Positions 12,421 through 55,496 are shown, counted from the first letter of the stretch. The stretch: DNA of 64,000 bases from Schistosoma haematobium (GCF_000699445.3 NC_067196.1:1426001-1490000); one strand, 5' to 3'. Translations and numbers: made by a program. Notes: a model not told the origin generated them from the sequence alone.

Positions 12421-14315
12421 GAAGTTGAAATTCATTTCGTACTCATATATGTGATATTTAATTTTCCTATAATTGAAAAAGTATTCAACTTACATTAATA
12501 TTTGTTTAATCAGAGTTTACTTCAGTAACTCAAATTAAATAGTTCTTTTTTGGAATCATATTTGGAAAAATGCCACTATCTCAATTGATTTTCAATGTTC
12601 ATTCATACATATCTTGTCTAGTTTCATGTTGTTCTCATTCTAAGAAAGATAACAACTTGAAACGGTAAAGTTTTGTGCTTGTATGCTTACTAATCTCCCT
12701 ATTCTTTAACTTTCGGTATTCATTCCTCGAGGGCTGTATGATTGAAGTTTTTATCATTTGGATTGAGATCATGAACCGATTGATGTTAGATCACCATTGA
12801 AAACCTGGAAGCACTGAACGGCCGTAACTTCTTGGTAGATGAATGAATTGATCTTATAGCATTGGCAGATTATGCTTGATTGAATGAAATTGTTGAATTT
12901 TCTAGGCTTAGCATTTTGATTCGTCCAAAACTAATATCGAGTATATGAAACCAGATTTTAAGTAAAAGTAGAATCCAGGATGTGCTTCTCGTCTTATTTA
13001 AGACTTTTCAACTCGAATTATATATATTCCAATGCTGGTGTTCATAGAAGTACTCGATCCTAATACTTATCAGTTTAAAGACCCCTCATATTGGGATCAC
13101 ATGACCATTTACTCGTTTAAAGAGTATGAACGTGTTTGTAAAAGTCTGTATTATCGTATTGTTGATATTTCGGACTTCATTCATTCAATTTCTGTTGGAT
13201 ATGTTCATCCTAAGTAAAAGATTTGATATTACTCTTGAACACAGTTGATGAGTCCTATATAGGACGAAAGTTGTGTCATGGATTCCGTTGTTATCAAAAG
13301 TCCAAAATGTATCAAAAACGTGTTCCTAAAGTTGCATGCGTTGAATATACTCATAGGATAAGCTTTATAAATAATTTAGTTGCTCAAATTTAGCATTCCT
13401 ATAAAACAGGAAGTACAAATTACATATAACTGTATTCAGTAGTGAATCGAAATGATTTACTTTAACGCTTCTTTACCAAAAAAGGTGTTCCCGGTTATAT
13501 TTTACCGACTACTGACGACACCCTCTGACCTGTTTTAAATAATCAAGTATAAGCTAAATGCAAGGGGATTATCTTCAATCGAATAAATTTTCTTACAACC
13601 TACTTCAACACAATTTATCGTCACATGTTAAGATATGGGATGTTCGGGTATACGTAATACGTGACCTAACCACTTAACTTGATGGAAAACCAATCACATC
13701 ATTAATCTATTTGCCGTAATTTCCCTATCAATCTGATTCTAAGCTCACCACTTGACATTCTTTATTTTCAACATACTTAGGCAATACTGAGAAAGCAACT
13801 GTGACCAAATACTAGTGACCTAAAAATATCGTCTTATGTCTAAAGGACACAAAGTAGAACAATGTAGATTTATCCATATTCACTAATCGATCAGATGAAA
13901 ATGTTTTAGTTCTACAGAAACTCTGCTACTACAAAATATCCCTGTGAAAACGATTCAGGCTGTGAAGTTGAATGACACCGTTTCAAATGGTACAAAGAGT
14001 ATCTATTACATCAATATTGCAAGCACACCTTGATAACAAGTTCTAGCTTGTACGAAACTTAAATGAGAGTTTTCATACCGACCAACTCCAATCATCTAAC
14101 ATAAAGTTTGAGGATATTTATCCATCCTAATTAGGTTTTTATTAATAATCAATAAATCAGTTGTAAAATGACAGAAGTAACTTTTTAGCACTCCGTTCTT
14201 CAAAACAACCCTTCAAATAATGTCAATCCGCCATGAAATTTAACTTCAATCTAGAAATTAGAATAAATTCTACTTAGTGACTAAGAGTTTAAATGGTTTG
14301 AATTAAACAAATGGA
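12421..14315. other. intergenic; small SINE scraps and one hammerhead remnant
   Basis: Mostly unique AT-rich sequence. It includes a 70-base SINE terminus at about 12763-12830 and the hammerhead remnant at 13235-13300. The 61-codon ORF at 13032 has no family resemblance. Confidence 0.4.
13235..13300 (+). ncRNA. Smα-type hammerhead remnant
   Basis: TTGATGA, a perfect GTCCTATATAGGAC stem II and GAAA are in order, followed by a TGTGTC cleavage-site-like triplet and TGGATTCC, which is the sequence that follows Smα hammerheads. The first core base C is changed to T, and stem I is poorly paired, so self-cleavage is unlikely. Confidence 0.5.
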
Positions 14316-14317
14316 AA

Positions 14318-14996
14318 ATTAAGAGTCTCCGATAGAACACAACATGCATCAATCGAATCATACTCGACGGAGAAGCTGTGGAAGCTATAAAAGCCTTTAA
14401 GTATCTGGGTAGCATCATTGATGAAAACGGTGGATCTGATGCAAATGTGAACACGCGAATCGGCAAAGCAAGAGCAGTAGATCTACAATTGAAGAATATC
14501 TCGAACTCAAAACAATTGTCTGTCAATCAACACCAAAGTCAGAATTTTCAATACAACTGTCAATACAGTTCTACTGTATGAGGCGGGATCTTGGAGAACT
14601 ACGAAAGCAATCATCCATAAGATACAATTGTTTATCCACAGTTGTGTACTCAAAATTCTCCGGATTCGGGAGACAGTAACAACCTACTGTGGGAGAGAAC
14701 AAACCAGACTTCAGCAGAGGGACAAATCAGGAAGAAGCGCTGCAAGTGGATAAGACACGCATTGAGGAAAGCACCGAACTGCATCACAAGACAAGCCCTC
14801 ACATGGAATCCTCAAGGCCAAATGAGGAGACGAGGAAAACCAAAGAACACATTACGCCGAGAAATGGAGACAAATATGAGAAGAATGAACAACAATTGAA
14901 TCGAACTAGGAAGGAAGGCCTAGGACAGAGTGGGTTGAAGAATGCTGGTTGGCGGCCTATGATCCATTTAGAGTAACAGGCGTAAGTAAGTAAGTG
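14318..14996 (+). mobile_element. RTE-clade (SR2-like) LINE 3' fragment
   Basis: Interrupted frames encode the end of an RTE polyprotein: [62 protein letters not shown] and [14 protein letters not shown]. The 3' end is a GTAAGTAAGTAAG tail (to 14996). RTE elements encode an endonuclease/reverse transcriptase for target-primed insertion. Only the distal part is left, with frameshifts near 14580 and 14880, so this copy is dead. Confidence 0.85.
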
Positions 14997-15241
14997 ACTA
15001 ATAGTATTTCAACTAGAATAAACCCAATACGACATCATACTCCTTATAGGTTCTATAAAGAGTAAGAATATAGAATTTTACAGATAAAGGATTATGTATA
15101 TGTGAGATCATTTAAGTTGTATTTTCTGATTATATACTTTACTCTATTTCCTCACTGCTAATATTTTAGAATATAATGTACTTGTAATGAATGAAATATA
15201 GATTATCTTATAAGTCATTCTTTAAAACATGAGTTGAGATT

Positions 15242-16245
15242 GTAACTCAGTCAGTCAGTCAGCTACAACGTAGGACCAGGCACATATGTGCATCGGTCCA
15301 GGTTGCCATACCTCATTAGCACAGCAAGATGAACAGCGGATTCATAGGAGTGGTTAGGTCAAAGGTTGCAATAAGGATATAGTATAGGAAGAAAGAATTA
15401 GTTCGTAGACAGAAAGAATGAAGTGATTTTAATCTTTTAGTTTAAGGGAAGGCAGGGAGTGTATACACCGACGCCATTGTGATCGATTCTGAGCCATGTC
15501 ACCAAGAGTCTCCAACCATTGGTTACGAAAGTCACGCGGACCCCAACCAAGTAGTCTGCATCTACCAACATGGCTCAGACTAGAAGTTAGTGTCTTCAAG
15601 CACTGATGCCACGTTTTAGTTTGGCCGCCCCTAACTTTCTTCCAACCATCCCCTACCCCGGTTAGCATTGCACGTCGTGGTAATCGGTGTTCAAGCATAC
15701 GTAATACGTGGCCCAACCATCTCAGTCGATGAAGATTCATAACCTCACCTACTGATTTACCATTATTCTCTAATACCCTGCGTCTAACCTCACTATTACT
15801 TACCCGGTGATCCCAACAGACGCCAGCAATATTTCTAAGGCATCTGTGGTCAAATACTAGTAGCTTACGGGTGTCTTCTACTCTTAGTGGCCATGTTTCG
15901 CTGCCGTAAATTAAAACAGAACGAACTGCCGCGCAGTATACTCGTTCTTCTATTGATAGACGGATATCTCGCCTTCGCCAAAGGTTACGTAAGTTGGCAA
16001 AAGCCAAACGAGCTTTTCGAATCCGTGCTGAGATTTCGTCCGATACCAACCCATTAGGGCTGATCAGACTTCCAAGATAAGTGAAGTTGTCAACGCGTTC
16101 AACTACTTCACTCCCTATCCTTAGTTCAGGTGTTGACGCAGACCAGTCCTGAAGTAACAACTTGCATTTAGAGGGAGAGAAGCGCATCCCAAACATTCTG
16201 GCATTGTTGCTTAGTGCTACCAGATAGATAGAGATTATCATTCAA
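15242..16245 (-). mobile_element. RTE-like LINE 3' end, long open frame
   Basis: The minus strand has a 270-codon open frame (16241-15429): FSPSKCKLLLQDW, VDNFTYLGSLISPNGLVSDE, RIRKARLAFANLRNLWRRRD, AAVRSVLIYGSETWPLR, FDHRCLRNIAGVCWDHRVS, RLRWLGHVLRM and RRAMLTGVGDGWKKVRGG. This is the post-RT C-terminal region of RTE-type polyproteins. The untranslated tail continues to a (TCAG)n run at 15251-15265, read as CTGA repeats at the element's 3' end. The frame is undamaged over 800 bases, which suggests a recent insertion. It is a different subfamily from the GTAAG-tailed copies. Confidence 0.85.
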
Positions 16246-17205
16246 AAATATACATTTTTGTTTTACTATTAAGAAGGTCATAGCTGTATATACAAGTCTC
16301 AAAATTAGGATGAGTTAGTTATTCAATGTTCAATAATATTTGGTGGTAGTATTATAATGAATAAGAGTACAGAATTATAGAATCATTTTGTCAACTTTGA
16401 AGAACCCTACAGAAAAAAATACTTCATTTTACAATCAATCTTCCCAGGTCTCATTGTTCTTTTGTTTCCATTCTGTTTGTTTTATTCTCTTTTCGTCAAT
16501 CTTCTTAACCTTCTGTTTCCAAGCATTCTACTTTTGAATAATGATACTGTTGTAACGGGTGACTGCAGGGTTTTTGATAAGCAGCGTATTTAACGATCGA
16601 TCACAGTGACACGTAAAACACGTACGGACGACCTAGTGCTCTGATTGGCCCTGCTTCGCTATCTGTCCTAGCCAGTTGAGTCAAGAAACACAAGTCACAG
16701 CCCCGGAGATATGAATCATTATATTTCAAACATACTTTGTTTATATACCAATCAAGCATACCTTATCGTACCATAAACTAGAAAACAACATTTTGTACAA
16801 TATTCAACAACTGAACAGATATCGACCAATAGGAAATGTCCATCTAAAGTCTAAGGACACCATTGGACTTAACATGATAATTATTGGTCTATTTTTCCTC
16901 AGCATCCATAACATATACTTACTACTTATATCTGTTGACATCAGTAGCATTCACCGTAGTATACTATAAAGCGTATCAATACACGACAATGACTAGCTAT
17001 GTATGATACATATTGCTTGCAGACCTTTTAGTCAATGAAATTCATCATCTAAATACAATCCATTATAATTTATTGTTCTAATATTGTAGTAGTTTTAGTC
17101 GGACCTAAGAAAATACAATTCAGTCAATATTACTTTTTCTAATTTAAATAGATAAAGATGTTTCCATTTTTATTCTTGTTTCAATTGATTAATTTATTTT
17201 AGTAG
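16246..17205. other. intergenic; possible solo LTR at about 16553-16930
   Basis: No gene. From 16553 a TGTTGTAACGGGTGACTGC start, mixed GC content and a TATA-like stretch resemble a gypsy-type LTR. I could not fix its 3' boundary or a target-site duplication, so this remains a suggestion. Confidence 0.3.
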
Positions 17206-17702
17206 TTAAGATCGTGGATGCGTACTGTTGAAGAGTCCCACAGTAGGACGAAATAGTCTTCCAATGGTTCTAGGTTTTCCATGATGGTCTAGTTTAAATT
17301 CACTCATGAATTCAACTATAAACTTACTAAAATCTCCACAAACCCTCCTTCTAATATTAATTAAAATATGTTCACTAGTGATGGTCTCCAAGAGGTAGTT
17401 CCTGGAGTTCTAGTGAGTGAAGTTCAACCGCGTCTGTTGTGAGATATTAAATCACTGAAGATAATGGTGGATATGTGGCTCAGTTTCGTGAATTGGTTGA
17501 AGTTAGACATTAACACCGTTGGATGCTGATCCAGTGGTTTAGAGGTTAGGTGTTCGCGCGCGAAACCGAAGGTCCTGGTTTCGAATCCTGCATGTAGGAT
17601 TGTAGATGCGCACTGTTGAGGAGTTCGACGCTAGGACGAAACCACCGTCCAATGCTTTCAGGTTTTCCATAGTGGTCTAGCGTTTATCGACTCATGAATT
17701 CA
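17206..17702 (+). mobile_element. tRNA-like/hammerhead SINE, two plus-strand pieces
   Basis: A truncated hammerhead-side piece (17208-17315) precedes a nearly full copy: 5' block GGAGTTCTAGTGAGTGAAG, a GGTTGAAGTTAGACATTAAC block, A box near 17530, B box TTTCGAATCC near 17578, then hammerhead remnants with TTGAGGA and GACGAAACC. Both ribozyme cores carry core-base changes. Confidence 0.75.
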
Positions 17703-17924
17703 GCATTTATATTTACATCCAATTTTAATGATGTAACTATTTGTAATAATTAACTGATGATGAAAATTCATTGTACTTTTAGTCTTCTTTTTGTTTTAAT
17801 TTTTCAAACGTGTAACTAACTGATAAGTATTTTGTTAAATTGACTCACCACCATCTAATTGATATCCACGTTCTATCCTGATGAAGAACTAATTGGTCAG
17901 AATGAGACATTATAGAAATTATAA

Positions 17925-18045
17925 TAATTTAATAGTTGGATTCATGAATCAATTTAAGCTAGATCATTCTGAAAAACTTGGAAGCACTAGACGACCGTTT
18001 CGTCCTAGTAAAGGACACATCAGCAACGCACTCAACTTGGTTTTT
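17925..18045 (-). mobile_element. tRNA-like/hammerhead SINE terminus
   Basis: About 110 bases of the 3' end and ribozyme region (GAAGCACTAGACGACCGTTT, CGTCCTAGTAAAGGAC on the plus strand), then truncated. Confidence 0.65.
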
Positions 18046-18775
18046 TTTTAATAAAAACAACACAAACATGTTAGAATCAGTTGATTAATTTCCCGACTGA
18101 TTAGTCACATAGATACAAATAGGTGAAAAATAAAATGCAATGAAACACTTGGTTTTATGTATCTCTTTCTTTCTCTTTCTCTCTCTCTCTCTCGCTCTTC
18201 GTGTGTGTGTGTGTATGTGAACTATAATAAAATAACAATAAAGTAAGTAATATTCCGTTATTATCGATCAGGTACCTTTGTCTCCATGTTTCTAACCAAT
18301 ATTAATAAGAAAGCACAATCAAGTGTGCACATGAATACACATAGATATATGTATATGTATATGAATGGTGCTTGTTAAGCTATTAGGTGTAAACATAGAT
18401 GAGCATAACTAAAATGATCAATAACTGTTTACTATATTGTATACATAAATATTAAATTAAGAAAGTTATAAAGTAAGAATAGAAGTTATTAGTTAGTTAG
18501 TAATAATGATTATAATTAGCGAAATATTCTGTTTAACTAATAAGCCATTTTGTTTAATAATGTGTAATTCATAATTGGACAAGTTTTACCAATAACAATT
18601 TCATAAGTAAAATTTCTATATTCAGTAATAATATGTGGGCAAAAATGAAAAAAGAAAACACAACAACAACAACTTAATTTTAACATGAATGACTACATTG
18701 CAACCTGGTCGATAGCATCTGATCTGCACTAAGAAAGACTTGATATTACATTAACATTGATCACCACCTAGTGAT
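18046..18775. other. low-complexity intergenic DNA with CT and GT microsatellites
   Basis: (CT)n at about 18165-18195 and (GT)n at 18200-18215, otherwise AT-rich sequence. No gene seen. Confidence 0.5.
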
Positions 18776-18779
18776 CATT

Positions 18780-19155
18780 CAATCGTTGTTGCTACCTTGA
18801 AATTGTGGTGGGGCTCACCTATCATGATGAACCAATCGAGCTATACTGGCTGAAACAATCGTTTTTTAAGGTTTTACAATGCCAGATAGGTGGGTTGAAG
18901 AACGGTAAGACTAAAAGCAGCAAACTCAAGGTCCGAAGGCGACCCTAAAAATGCACACCTCACCTTATCCGACGGATATCCGTCTCCGGCGGTAAGGTCC
19001 CGACAAGTACGAAGGTAACACAAAAATTACCCACAAAAGGGTCATGCGTGACCGACCTCAGACAGTTGTTTCTTGGAAACTGCTATCACACTCTCAGGTC
19101 ACTAAGACCACGTTTAATCAAATTTCGTTTTCCGGTACCTCCAGAATAAACCGGG
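18780..19155 (+). repeat. interspersed repeat family D, copy 1
   Basis: Blocks such as CGTTGTTGCTACCTTGA, CCTATCATGATGAACCAATC, CTTATCCGACGGATATCCGT and TCGTTTTCCGGTACCTCCAG recur at 37.8-38.3, 44.8-45.0 and 45.4-45.9 kb. The class is unknown. The conserved end (CGTTTTCCGGTACC) is followed in the 45.9-kb copy by CCGAGAAGTGACAACCGCC, which could be the 5' leader of a LINE. Confidence 0.6.
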
Positions 19156-19409
19156 AGCAACTAATTGAATAAAACAGTTTTAAAGTATTTGATATGGTAC
19201 AAGAAACGGGACTTAAGATGTGTATTTCGTTCTTTTTTAAGAGTCATCACTTGGATTTACTGACATCTTAGTATTGATATTCATCGAGAGATTGAAACCG
19301 TGAACGCTTCACTTTAAGCACTAAGTTCATTATCCTACGAGCTACTAAGTTCGAACAAAAATTGATATGTTTCACAGAATGAAGATATTAGTAAAAGTTT
19401 TTAAATTCA

Positions 19410-19690
19410 AGACTGTGGTCTAGAATATCAACTACGATCGATTGCAAACTTTTGCTGAATATTTTAGTTTGTTGAAAGTCTCGTTTGAGATGGTGGAGAA
19501 GATTTGTAGCTCAGGTGGATGATTTTGATGGAGTTTTGTTCTCTGAGCTAGATGATTTGTTCGTGGAGCTTTCATCATTCTTCTGAACGACATCATTAAT
19601 ACAAATTTCAGGTAGAAGTGAAGTGTTCGAACGCTCAGAGAACAGAACTTCATCAAAATTTCCTTTGTTTACTCCCAACTAACCATAGTC
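19410..19690 (+). repeat. interspersed repeat family R3, fold-back copy
   Basis: Carries GGTGGATGATTTTGATGGAG, GTTCTCTGAG, TTCTTCTGAACGACATCAT and AGGTAGAAGTGAAGTGTTCG, then switches to the inverted sequence (CTCAGAGAACAGAACTTCAT). Related copies are at 21.75, 27.2, 49.7 and 62.2 kb. It has no recognised protein, although one frame shows NQSTSRSAGQAVNHMW-type translation in fuller copies. Confidence 0.6.
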
Positions 19691-19719
19691 TTTATTAATA
19701 TTCAACTGAATTGAATGTA

Positions 19720-19990
19720 AACAATATTATATTTTATTTTGGTACAATATAGAATTCTCAGCACAAAGTATTTCAATAAGTTTCCTTTTCTTATTTCTTG
19801 ATCGATCCTTGCGGTAAATATTAAGTGATCGCCAGTTAGATGTTAACAGTTTAGTAAATCGACATCTGAATGCATATTGCCAACAACCACGATGTCTGTG
19901 ATTGGGCTCCTTTGTAACTTGTACAACGAAACGTTGTACACTTTTCACTAGCACACCTGAATAGGTTATGGGACTGATAGGCATTGTTAC
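19720..19990 (-). repeat. interspersed repeat family C, copy 2
   Basis: Aligned with 8305-8600: shared GATCGATC, CAGTTAGATGTTAACAGTT and CAACGAAACGTTGTACACTTT-like blocks. Both copies have a similar minus-strand translation, so part of a former coding or long terminal sequence is likely. Confidence 0.5.
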
Positions 19991-20750
19991 AGTAATATAT
20001 TAGTTTCAGTAAGTACAAGCAAAAGTGTGACCACCACCGTATGGACCAGTCAATAGCGTACGATCAACTGATGCGCGTTGGCTGTCCTTGACCTTGATAG
20101 GGGTCGATGATCTGTTCGATATTCAGTGACAACTGGCTAGGTCTCAAAGATATTTCACTGGCAGGTAAGCCATCTCCACTCTGCATCCTTTCTATTCTCT
20201 CTTTTCCATTCGCTTTATATACAATATATATATATATATTCACAAGTTCATTCTCGTTACTCAACTTATTCAATTCCGTTATTGACTAACGCGATTTAAG
20301 TGGATGATTATATACGAAGATAGGCGATAACAAATATTCATACGATCGAATTGGAGTCAGATCCACGGGCCACTAAAATGGAGAGCCCGTCAACAAACAT
20401 CTTCCGATCTAAACAACGATAAAATTACGAGCCTCCACAAAAGTGGTGATGTGTAATGGGATAAGAAATGTACACATACCTGCGCGCTCATATAAAAACA
20501 TTCAAGATTGATAAGCGAATAAATAACAAGGTCAGAATGTGACTCAAGTAGAATGAATAGAATGGGCTGTCCGAAAGCTAGAATAAGGTATATGGGCTTA
20601 ACATAATAACCGACACTACAATCAGATTGTTCGAAATGTATTACTCTAATCTATCATCACATAGTTCTAATAATCTTCGTCTTCTCATTACACCATACAA
20701 ATTTATGACAGATTAAATTCAAAATGAGGTTTTGCGGATATTATGGTGAT
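19991..20750. other. intergenic; LTR-like composition, no gene
   Basis: Has a CTTTATATAC TATA-like site near 20212, a (TA)n tract at 20225-20240 and a GC-richer block near 20360-20460. This could be the remains of an LTR, but no boundaries were found. Confidence 0.3.
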
Positions 20751-21050
20751 TTAATAGTTAACATCATGAGTCAATCGGGGCTAGAACACCATGAAGAACC
20801 TGGGGGCACTGGACGGCTGTTTCGTCTTAATATAAGACTCGTGAACAGTGGGCATCCACGATCCCCCCTTGCGAGGATCTATCAGTCTCTCACTCGAACG
20901 CTTAACCTCTAGACCACTGGGCTGGATCATGGATGTGCACTGTTGAGGAGTCCCATACTGGGACGAAACGACCGTCCAATGCTTCCAGGTTTTCCATACG
21001 TGGTCTAGCTTCAATTGACTCATGATCTCAACTATTAAAATTTTATTGAA
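20750..21050 (+). mobile_element. fold-back tRNA-like/hammerhead SINE
   Basis: A minus-oriented part (20755-20925) runs from the element's 3' end through the tRNA-like head and then joins a plus-oriented part at GGATCATGGATGTGCAC. The latter contains the hammerhead region (TTGAGGAGTCCC, ACTGGGACGAAACG) and the 3' end CAATTGACTCATGATCTC. The result is a hairpin-forming inverted dimer about 250 bases upstream of the BTB gene's first ATG. Core C3 is T in the ribozyme. Confidence 0.75.
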
Positions 21051-21300
21051 TCATTAATTAAAGAAAAGATTCAAGATTGTTTAACAATCCAGTTTTCAAT
21101 AGTTTTTGTGAAGTTTTTATACGTTGCTTTTTTTTACTCTCCCTCTCTCTCTCTACATTTGTATCTCGTTCAGATTTCTCATGTTGGTTATTGATTCATT
21201 TAACTCATAAATAACAACTTATAACACTCGAATTACCGTAAAAAAAATGAATGGAAAATTGTTAGTCTTGTAAAGTTATTAAGATTTCCTCAGAATTATC

Positions 21301-51925
<30,625 letters not shown>

Positions 51926-51967
51926 GAAAGAAAAAAAAAGATTTTTCATTTCATTTCAATTATTTCA

Positions 51968-51973
51968 AATAAA
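51968..51973 (+). terminator. putative polyadenylation signal of the BTB gene
   Basis: AATAAA 43 bases after the stop codon. Placement is plausible, but AATAAA is common in AT-rich DNA. Confidence 0.4.
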
Positions 51974-52600
51974 CATGAACTTAATATGTTCCCCTTCATG
52001 TACATTAACTTTTTATTGGTCAATTTCATATTATTGTTATATATGTGAAATACAATTGAAAGATTCTATGAATGATTAAAGATTATATCTATGTAATTGT
52101 AACCTTCCATTCCTCATTTCCCTATTCTTTTCATATGATATTATACTCTAAATTCATATGAATACAACATAACTATTGCTCAATATGATTCCTTTCTAAA
52201 AAAAATTCGATATCCGGTGAAAACTACTTAAATGATTAGTTAGTAAGATAAATTTTCTAATGAAAAAAAAGAAACGAAGGACATTGATATTTCACAATTA
52301 TTTTATATTATTAAATATCAGATATTACATCATCTATTGTTTCATTAAAAAGTCAAGCTTATTAATGATTTGGATAATAATAGATAATCAATAAACGATC
52401 ATCTAATCATCATATATTGTTGTCATTGTTGCTCAATAAAAAGTCATTATATATATGGTTGAAGATGTTGTGTGATATTCATCGTAGAGTATTTAGACCT
52501 ATCCGCTATTTTCTTCTGCTTGTTCTTCTTCTTCTAAATCATGAATTCTACACGTCATATTTCACTGCTTTATCTTTATTCGTTTATTTTTTCAACAATA
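51974..52600. other. intergenic, AT-rich, nothing recognised
   Basis: Between the BTB gene's 3' end and the next SINE. The 77-codon ORF at 52417 runs into the SINE A box and is not a gene. Confidence 0.4.
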
Positions 52601-52785
52601 TTCCCGACCTAGTGGTTAAGTGCTCGTGCGCGAGACTGACAGGCCCTTAGTTCGAATCCGACGAGGCGGGGTTGTGGATGTGCGCACTGCCACAGAGGAG
52701 TTCTACAATAAGATGAAACGACCATCCAGTGCTTCTAGGTTTTCCATGGTGCTCTAGCCTCAAATGGACTCATGATCTCAACGAT
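52600..52785 (+). mobile_element. hammerhead SINE, 5'-truncated
   Basis: Starts at the A box (CTAGTGGTTAAGTGCTC), has a B box (AGTTCGAATCC) and a ribozyme in which CUGANGA reads CAGAGGA, then the standard 3' end. Confidence 0.75.
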
Positions 52786-53074
52786 TGAAATTCCTATTTC
52801 TATTAAACATTTCTTCTTCAGCTATATTATTCATCATGTTATAATTTCCACTGCTATTGTGCTGTCAACGTGTATTAACACACATTCGTTTTATGTCCTA
52901 ATATAATCAGGACGATAAGATCAACATAAACAGACAATTGTCGATAATTATAAAGATTAACGTATATTATCCACATACTGAACAAAGACAACATAAACGC
53001 CAAACAGTAAACCGCATTGACACACACAATCTCAACCAAAAACTTAACAATCTCCACAACCCCCATACTGATAA
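52786..53074. other. intergenic, nothing recognised
   Basis: AT-rich, chance ORF only. Confidence 0.35.
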
Positions 53075-53490
53075 TTAACATGTGCTCACTAGTGACTAGC
53101 TTCGTGAGGGAATTCTCGGAGTTCTAGTGAGAAGTCGTGACCAGTGGAGCTAATCCGTGTCGGGTAGAGACAGTTATCTGCCTCAGTACAATGGAAGGTG
53201 GTCGCGCAATTTCGTTGGATTGGTTGATGTTAGAGACTAACACCATTGGATGCCGGCTCACTGGTCTAATGGTTAAGTGCTCAGGCGCGAAGCCAGTAGG
53301 TCCTGGGTTCGAATCCCGCAGGGTGCGGGATCGTGGATGCGCACTGCTGAGGAGTCCCATACTAGGACGAAACGGCCGTCAAGTGCTTCCAGGTTTCCAA
53401 CGGTGATCTAACACCAATTAATTCATGATCTCAACCAAAAAGTTAACAATCTCCACAACCCCCATACTGACAATAGTAAGAGTTTACCAC
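53039..53490 (+). mobile_element. tRNA-like/hammerhead SINE, near full length
   Basis: Runs through TCACTAGTGACTAGCTTCGT, GGATTGGTTGATGTTAGAG, A box (CTGGTCTAATGGTTAAG), B box (GGGTTCGAATCCC), ribozyme and 3' end TTCATGATCTCAACC. The phrase TTAACAATCTCCACAACCCC, then CATACTGA, occurs both before (53043-53070) and after (53435-53470) the copy, so this may be the remnant of a tandem pair with a period of about 400 bases. Confidence 0.78.
53339..53388 (+). ncRNA. type I hammerhead ribozyme, core intact
   Basis: GCACTG, CTGAGGA, GTCCCATACTAGGAC stem II, GAAA, CGGCCGTC, AAGTGC. All core bases are present. The first stem I pair next to the cleavage site is a G-A mismatch. Confidence 0.7.
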
Positions 53491-53586
53491 TAACAAAAGC
53501 GTTAAAAGTAACTGTTCATACGCTATTTACTTAGTTAAGTTGCAAAGTTTTTTTAACATGGGACAACTGATATATTAGTGATGAAT

Positions 53587-54112
53587 AGTCAGTCAGTCAG
53601 TCTGCAACAACGTAGAACTTCGTACGTACGTACATCAGTTCAAGTTGCCATACCACATTACCACACTAATACAATTGTCCATTCAAATCCCATTGTGGTA
53701 GAGGTAGTAAGAGTATAAGCAGTAATCGGAAAGACTACGGTTTGAAGATGTTATTCAAGGAGTATAATTCAGTGAAATAAATTTGGAAAGAAAATAAGGG
53801 ATATGAAGAATTCAGAATAGGATTTGGGGGAACACATAGAATGGACGTACCTGAGCACACCATTGCCAAGCAGTCATGTTATTCAGGGTGTCTAACCATT
53901 GGTTGTTATTATCATCTCGCGGATCCCAACTAGGTAGCCTACACCTACCAATATGGCTCAGTCCACTTGTCAGTGACTTCATGGATTTGTGCCATGTTTT
54001 GTTCTGGCCGCCCCTAGCTTTCTTCCAACCTACTCCTACACCATAAAACACCACACGTCGGGGCAGTCGGTGTTTGGGCATACGTAACACGTGTCCTCAT
54101 AATCTGAACACT
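53587..54112 (-). mobile_element. RTE-like LINE 3' end
   Basis: The minus strand encodes MLRMPKHRLPRRVVFYGVG, GWKKARGGQNKTWHKSMKS, GLSHIGRCRLPSWDPRDD, then QWLDTLNNM, with the (TCAG)n tail at 53588-53601. Same subfamily as 47.5 kb. Confidence 0.82.
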
Positions 54113-55496
54113 TCTTGCCACGTATTGTTTAACATAGAACCTTCAGATCATATAACAAGTGTAATACTTTCAAGTCCTTTAAATTGCTATCTAGTGATAA
54201 AGTTCTGATAAAGACTAATAACCGATGAATTTCATAAATGTCGAATGTGCGAAATATCATCAATGACTGTTTTATTGTATCGTAACCTGTGGGTATGATG
54301 TCAAAGTATCGTGCGTACAACAAAGCTTAAAGGTACTAAAGTCAGTTCCACATAAAGTTAATAGTGTAGCCTCTTGACGTTTTAATTTAAAACATAACAG
54401 TTATTGATATTGATCTGGTTTTTAACCATCCTCTCTAGGAGAAAACGTCTTCCCAAGCTTTTTTTTAGCATACTGAAATATTGATACACGTACAGATTCG
54501 AGGTGTGTAGATGGTTGCCACTTTTCAATTGACAATATCGTGAAAAAGAAATGAAAATGAAGTTAGCTTGGGAGTGATTTTGACAAACTGGAAACGTTAC
54601 CGTATAACTGAAGAAAGAACTGTCTCATGTTGAAAATACGACATAACTTACCAACCACAAACTTGGCGCTTTAAGTCTTTTATGACACACCAACCAACCT
54701 AAATGAGATAGTCAAAGCAAAAGGAACAAAATGTTCTAGTCAATAAACCTCAATTAGTTAATCACGATATGTAAGTCCAACAAATACATCAATGTAACTA
54801 CTTCTATGAATCTGGTGTTCAACTTGTTGTCCTAATCAATTATGGCAACTTGGACCGATGTACATATGTGCCTGATCCTACATTGTAGCTGACTGATTGA
54901 ACGGTTAAGGCGTAAACATTTAGATGATCTACTAATGAAAATTATTGTAAAGTTAGACTATAAAAAAACCTTTTCATGAAACATACACACCAAAAAAAAG
55001 AAAGAAAACTAAGAAACAAAAAAAGGAAAAAAAGAAAAAAAACTACAATACAATATCAATATTAACAAACAACATTAAAAGCAATACGAGAACTTTCAAT
55101 GCTCCTTCTCATTTCACATTCAATTTCATCATATAAGATACATGACAATGGTATCTAAATAAAAGCACAATATATCATCAACAACAACAACAACAAAAAC
55201 AACATAGTTCAACAACGACTGATGAAAACAAAAAAAGTGAAATAGATTGTTTATTAAACAATTGGATCAATGGAATGATAATGATAACACCGGTTGATAG
55301 AAAGTAAATACGATATATGACCATTTTCAAATGAAAAAGGATATCAATCCTTCTTGAATGTGAGATCCTTCTTATAAAGAAAGATATATATCTAGATGAA
55401 GTATATTACCAAGAGTAAATTATTCAATGAGATTATACAATGAATAGAATAACTAGATTATTCAGTTAATTGATTGATATATAAATTTAATGAAAT
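54113..55496. other. intergenic; 3' flank of the HYLS1-like gene
   Basis: Mostly AT-rich with A-rich tracts (54995-55045). A small RTE 3' tail on the plus strand lies at 54835-54903 (GGACCGATGTACATATGTGC to CTGACTGATTGA). The 3' UTR of the minus-strand gene should lie just below 55497. TTTATT at about 55249-55254 is a possible minus-strand polyadenylation signal. Confidence 0.4.

Noticed and set aside
15429..16241. 270-codon minus-strand ORF as a host gene
   Set aside because: Matches the C-terminal part of RTE retrotransposon polyproteins, is followed by an RTE-type repeat tail, and has homologues at five other places in the window.
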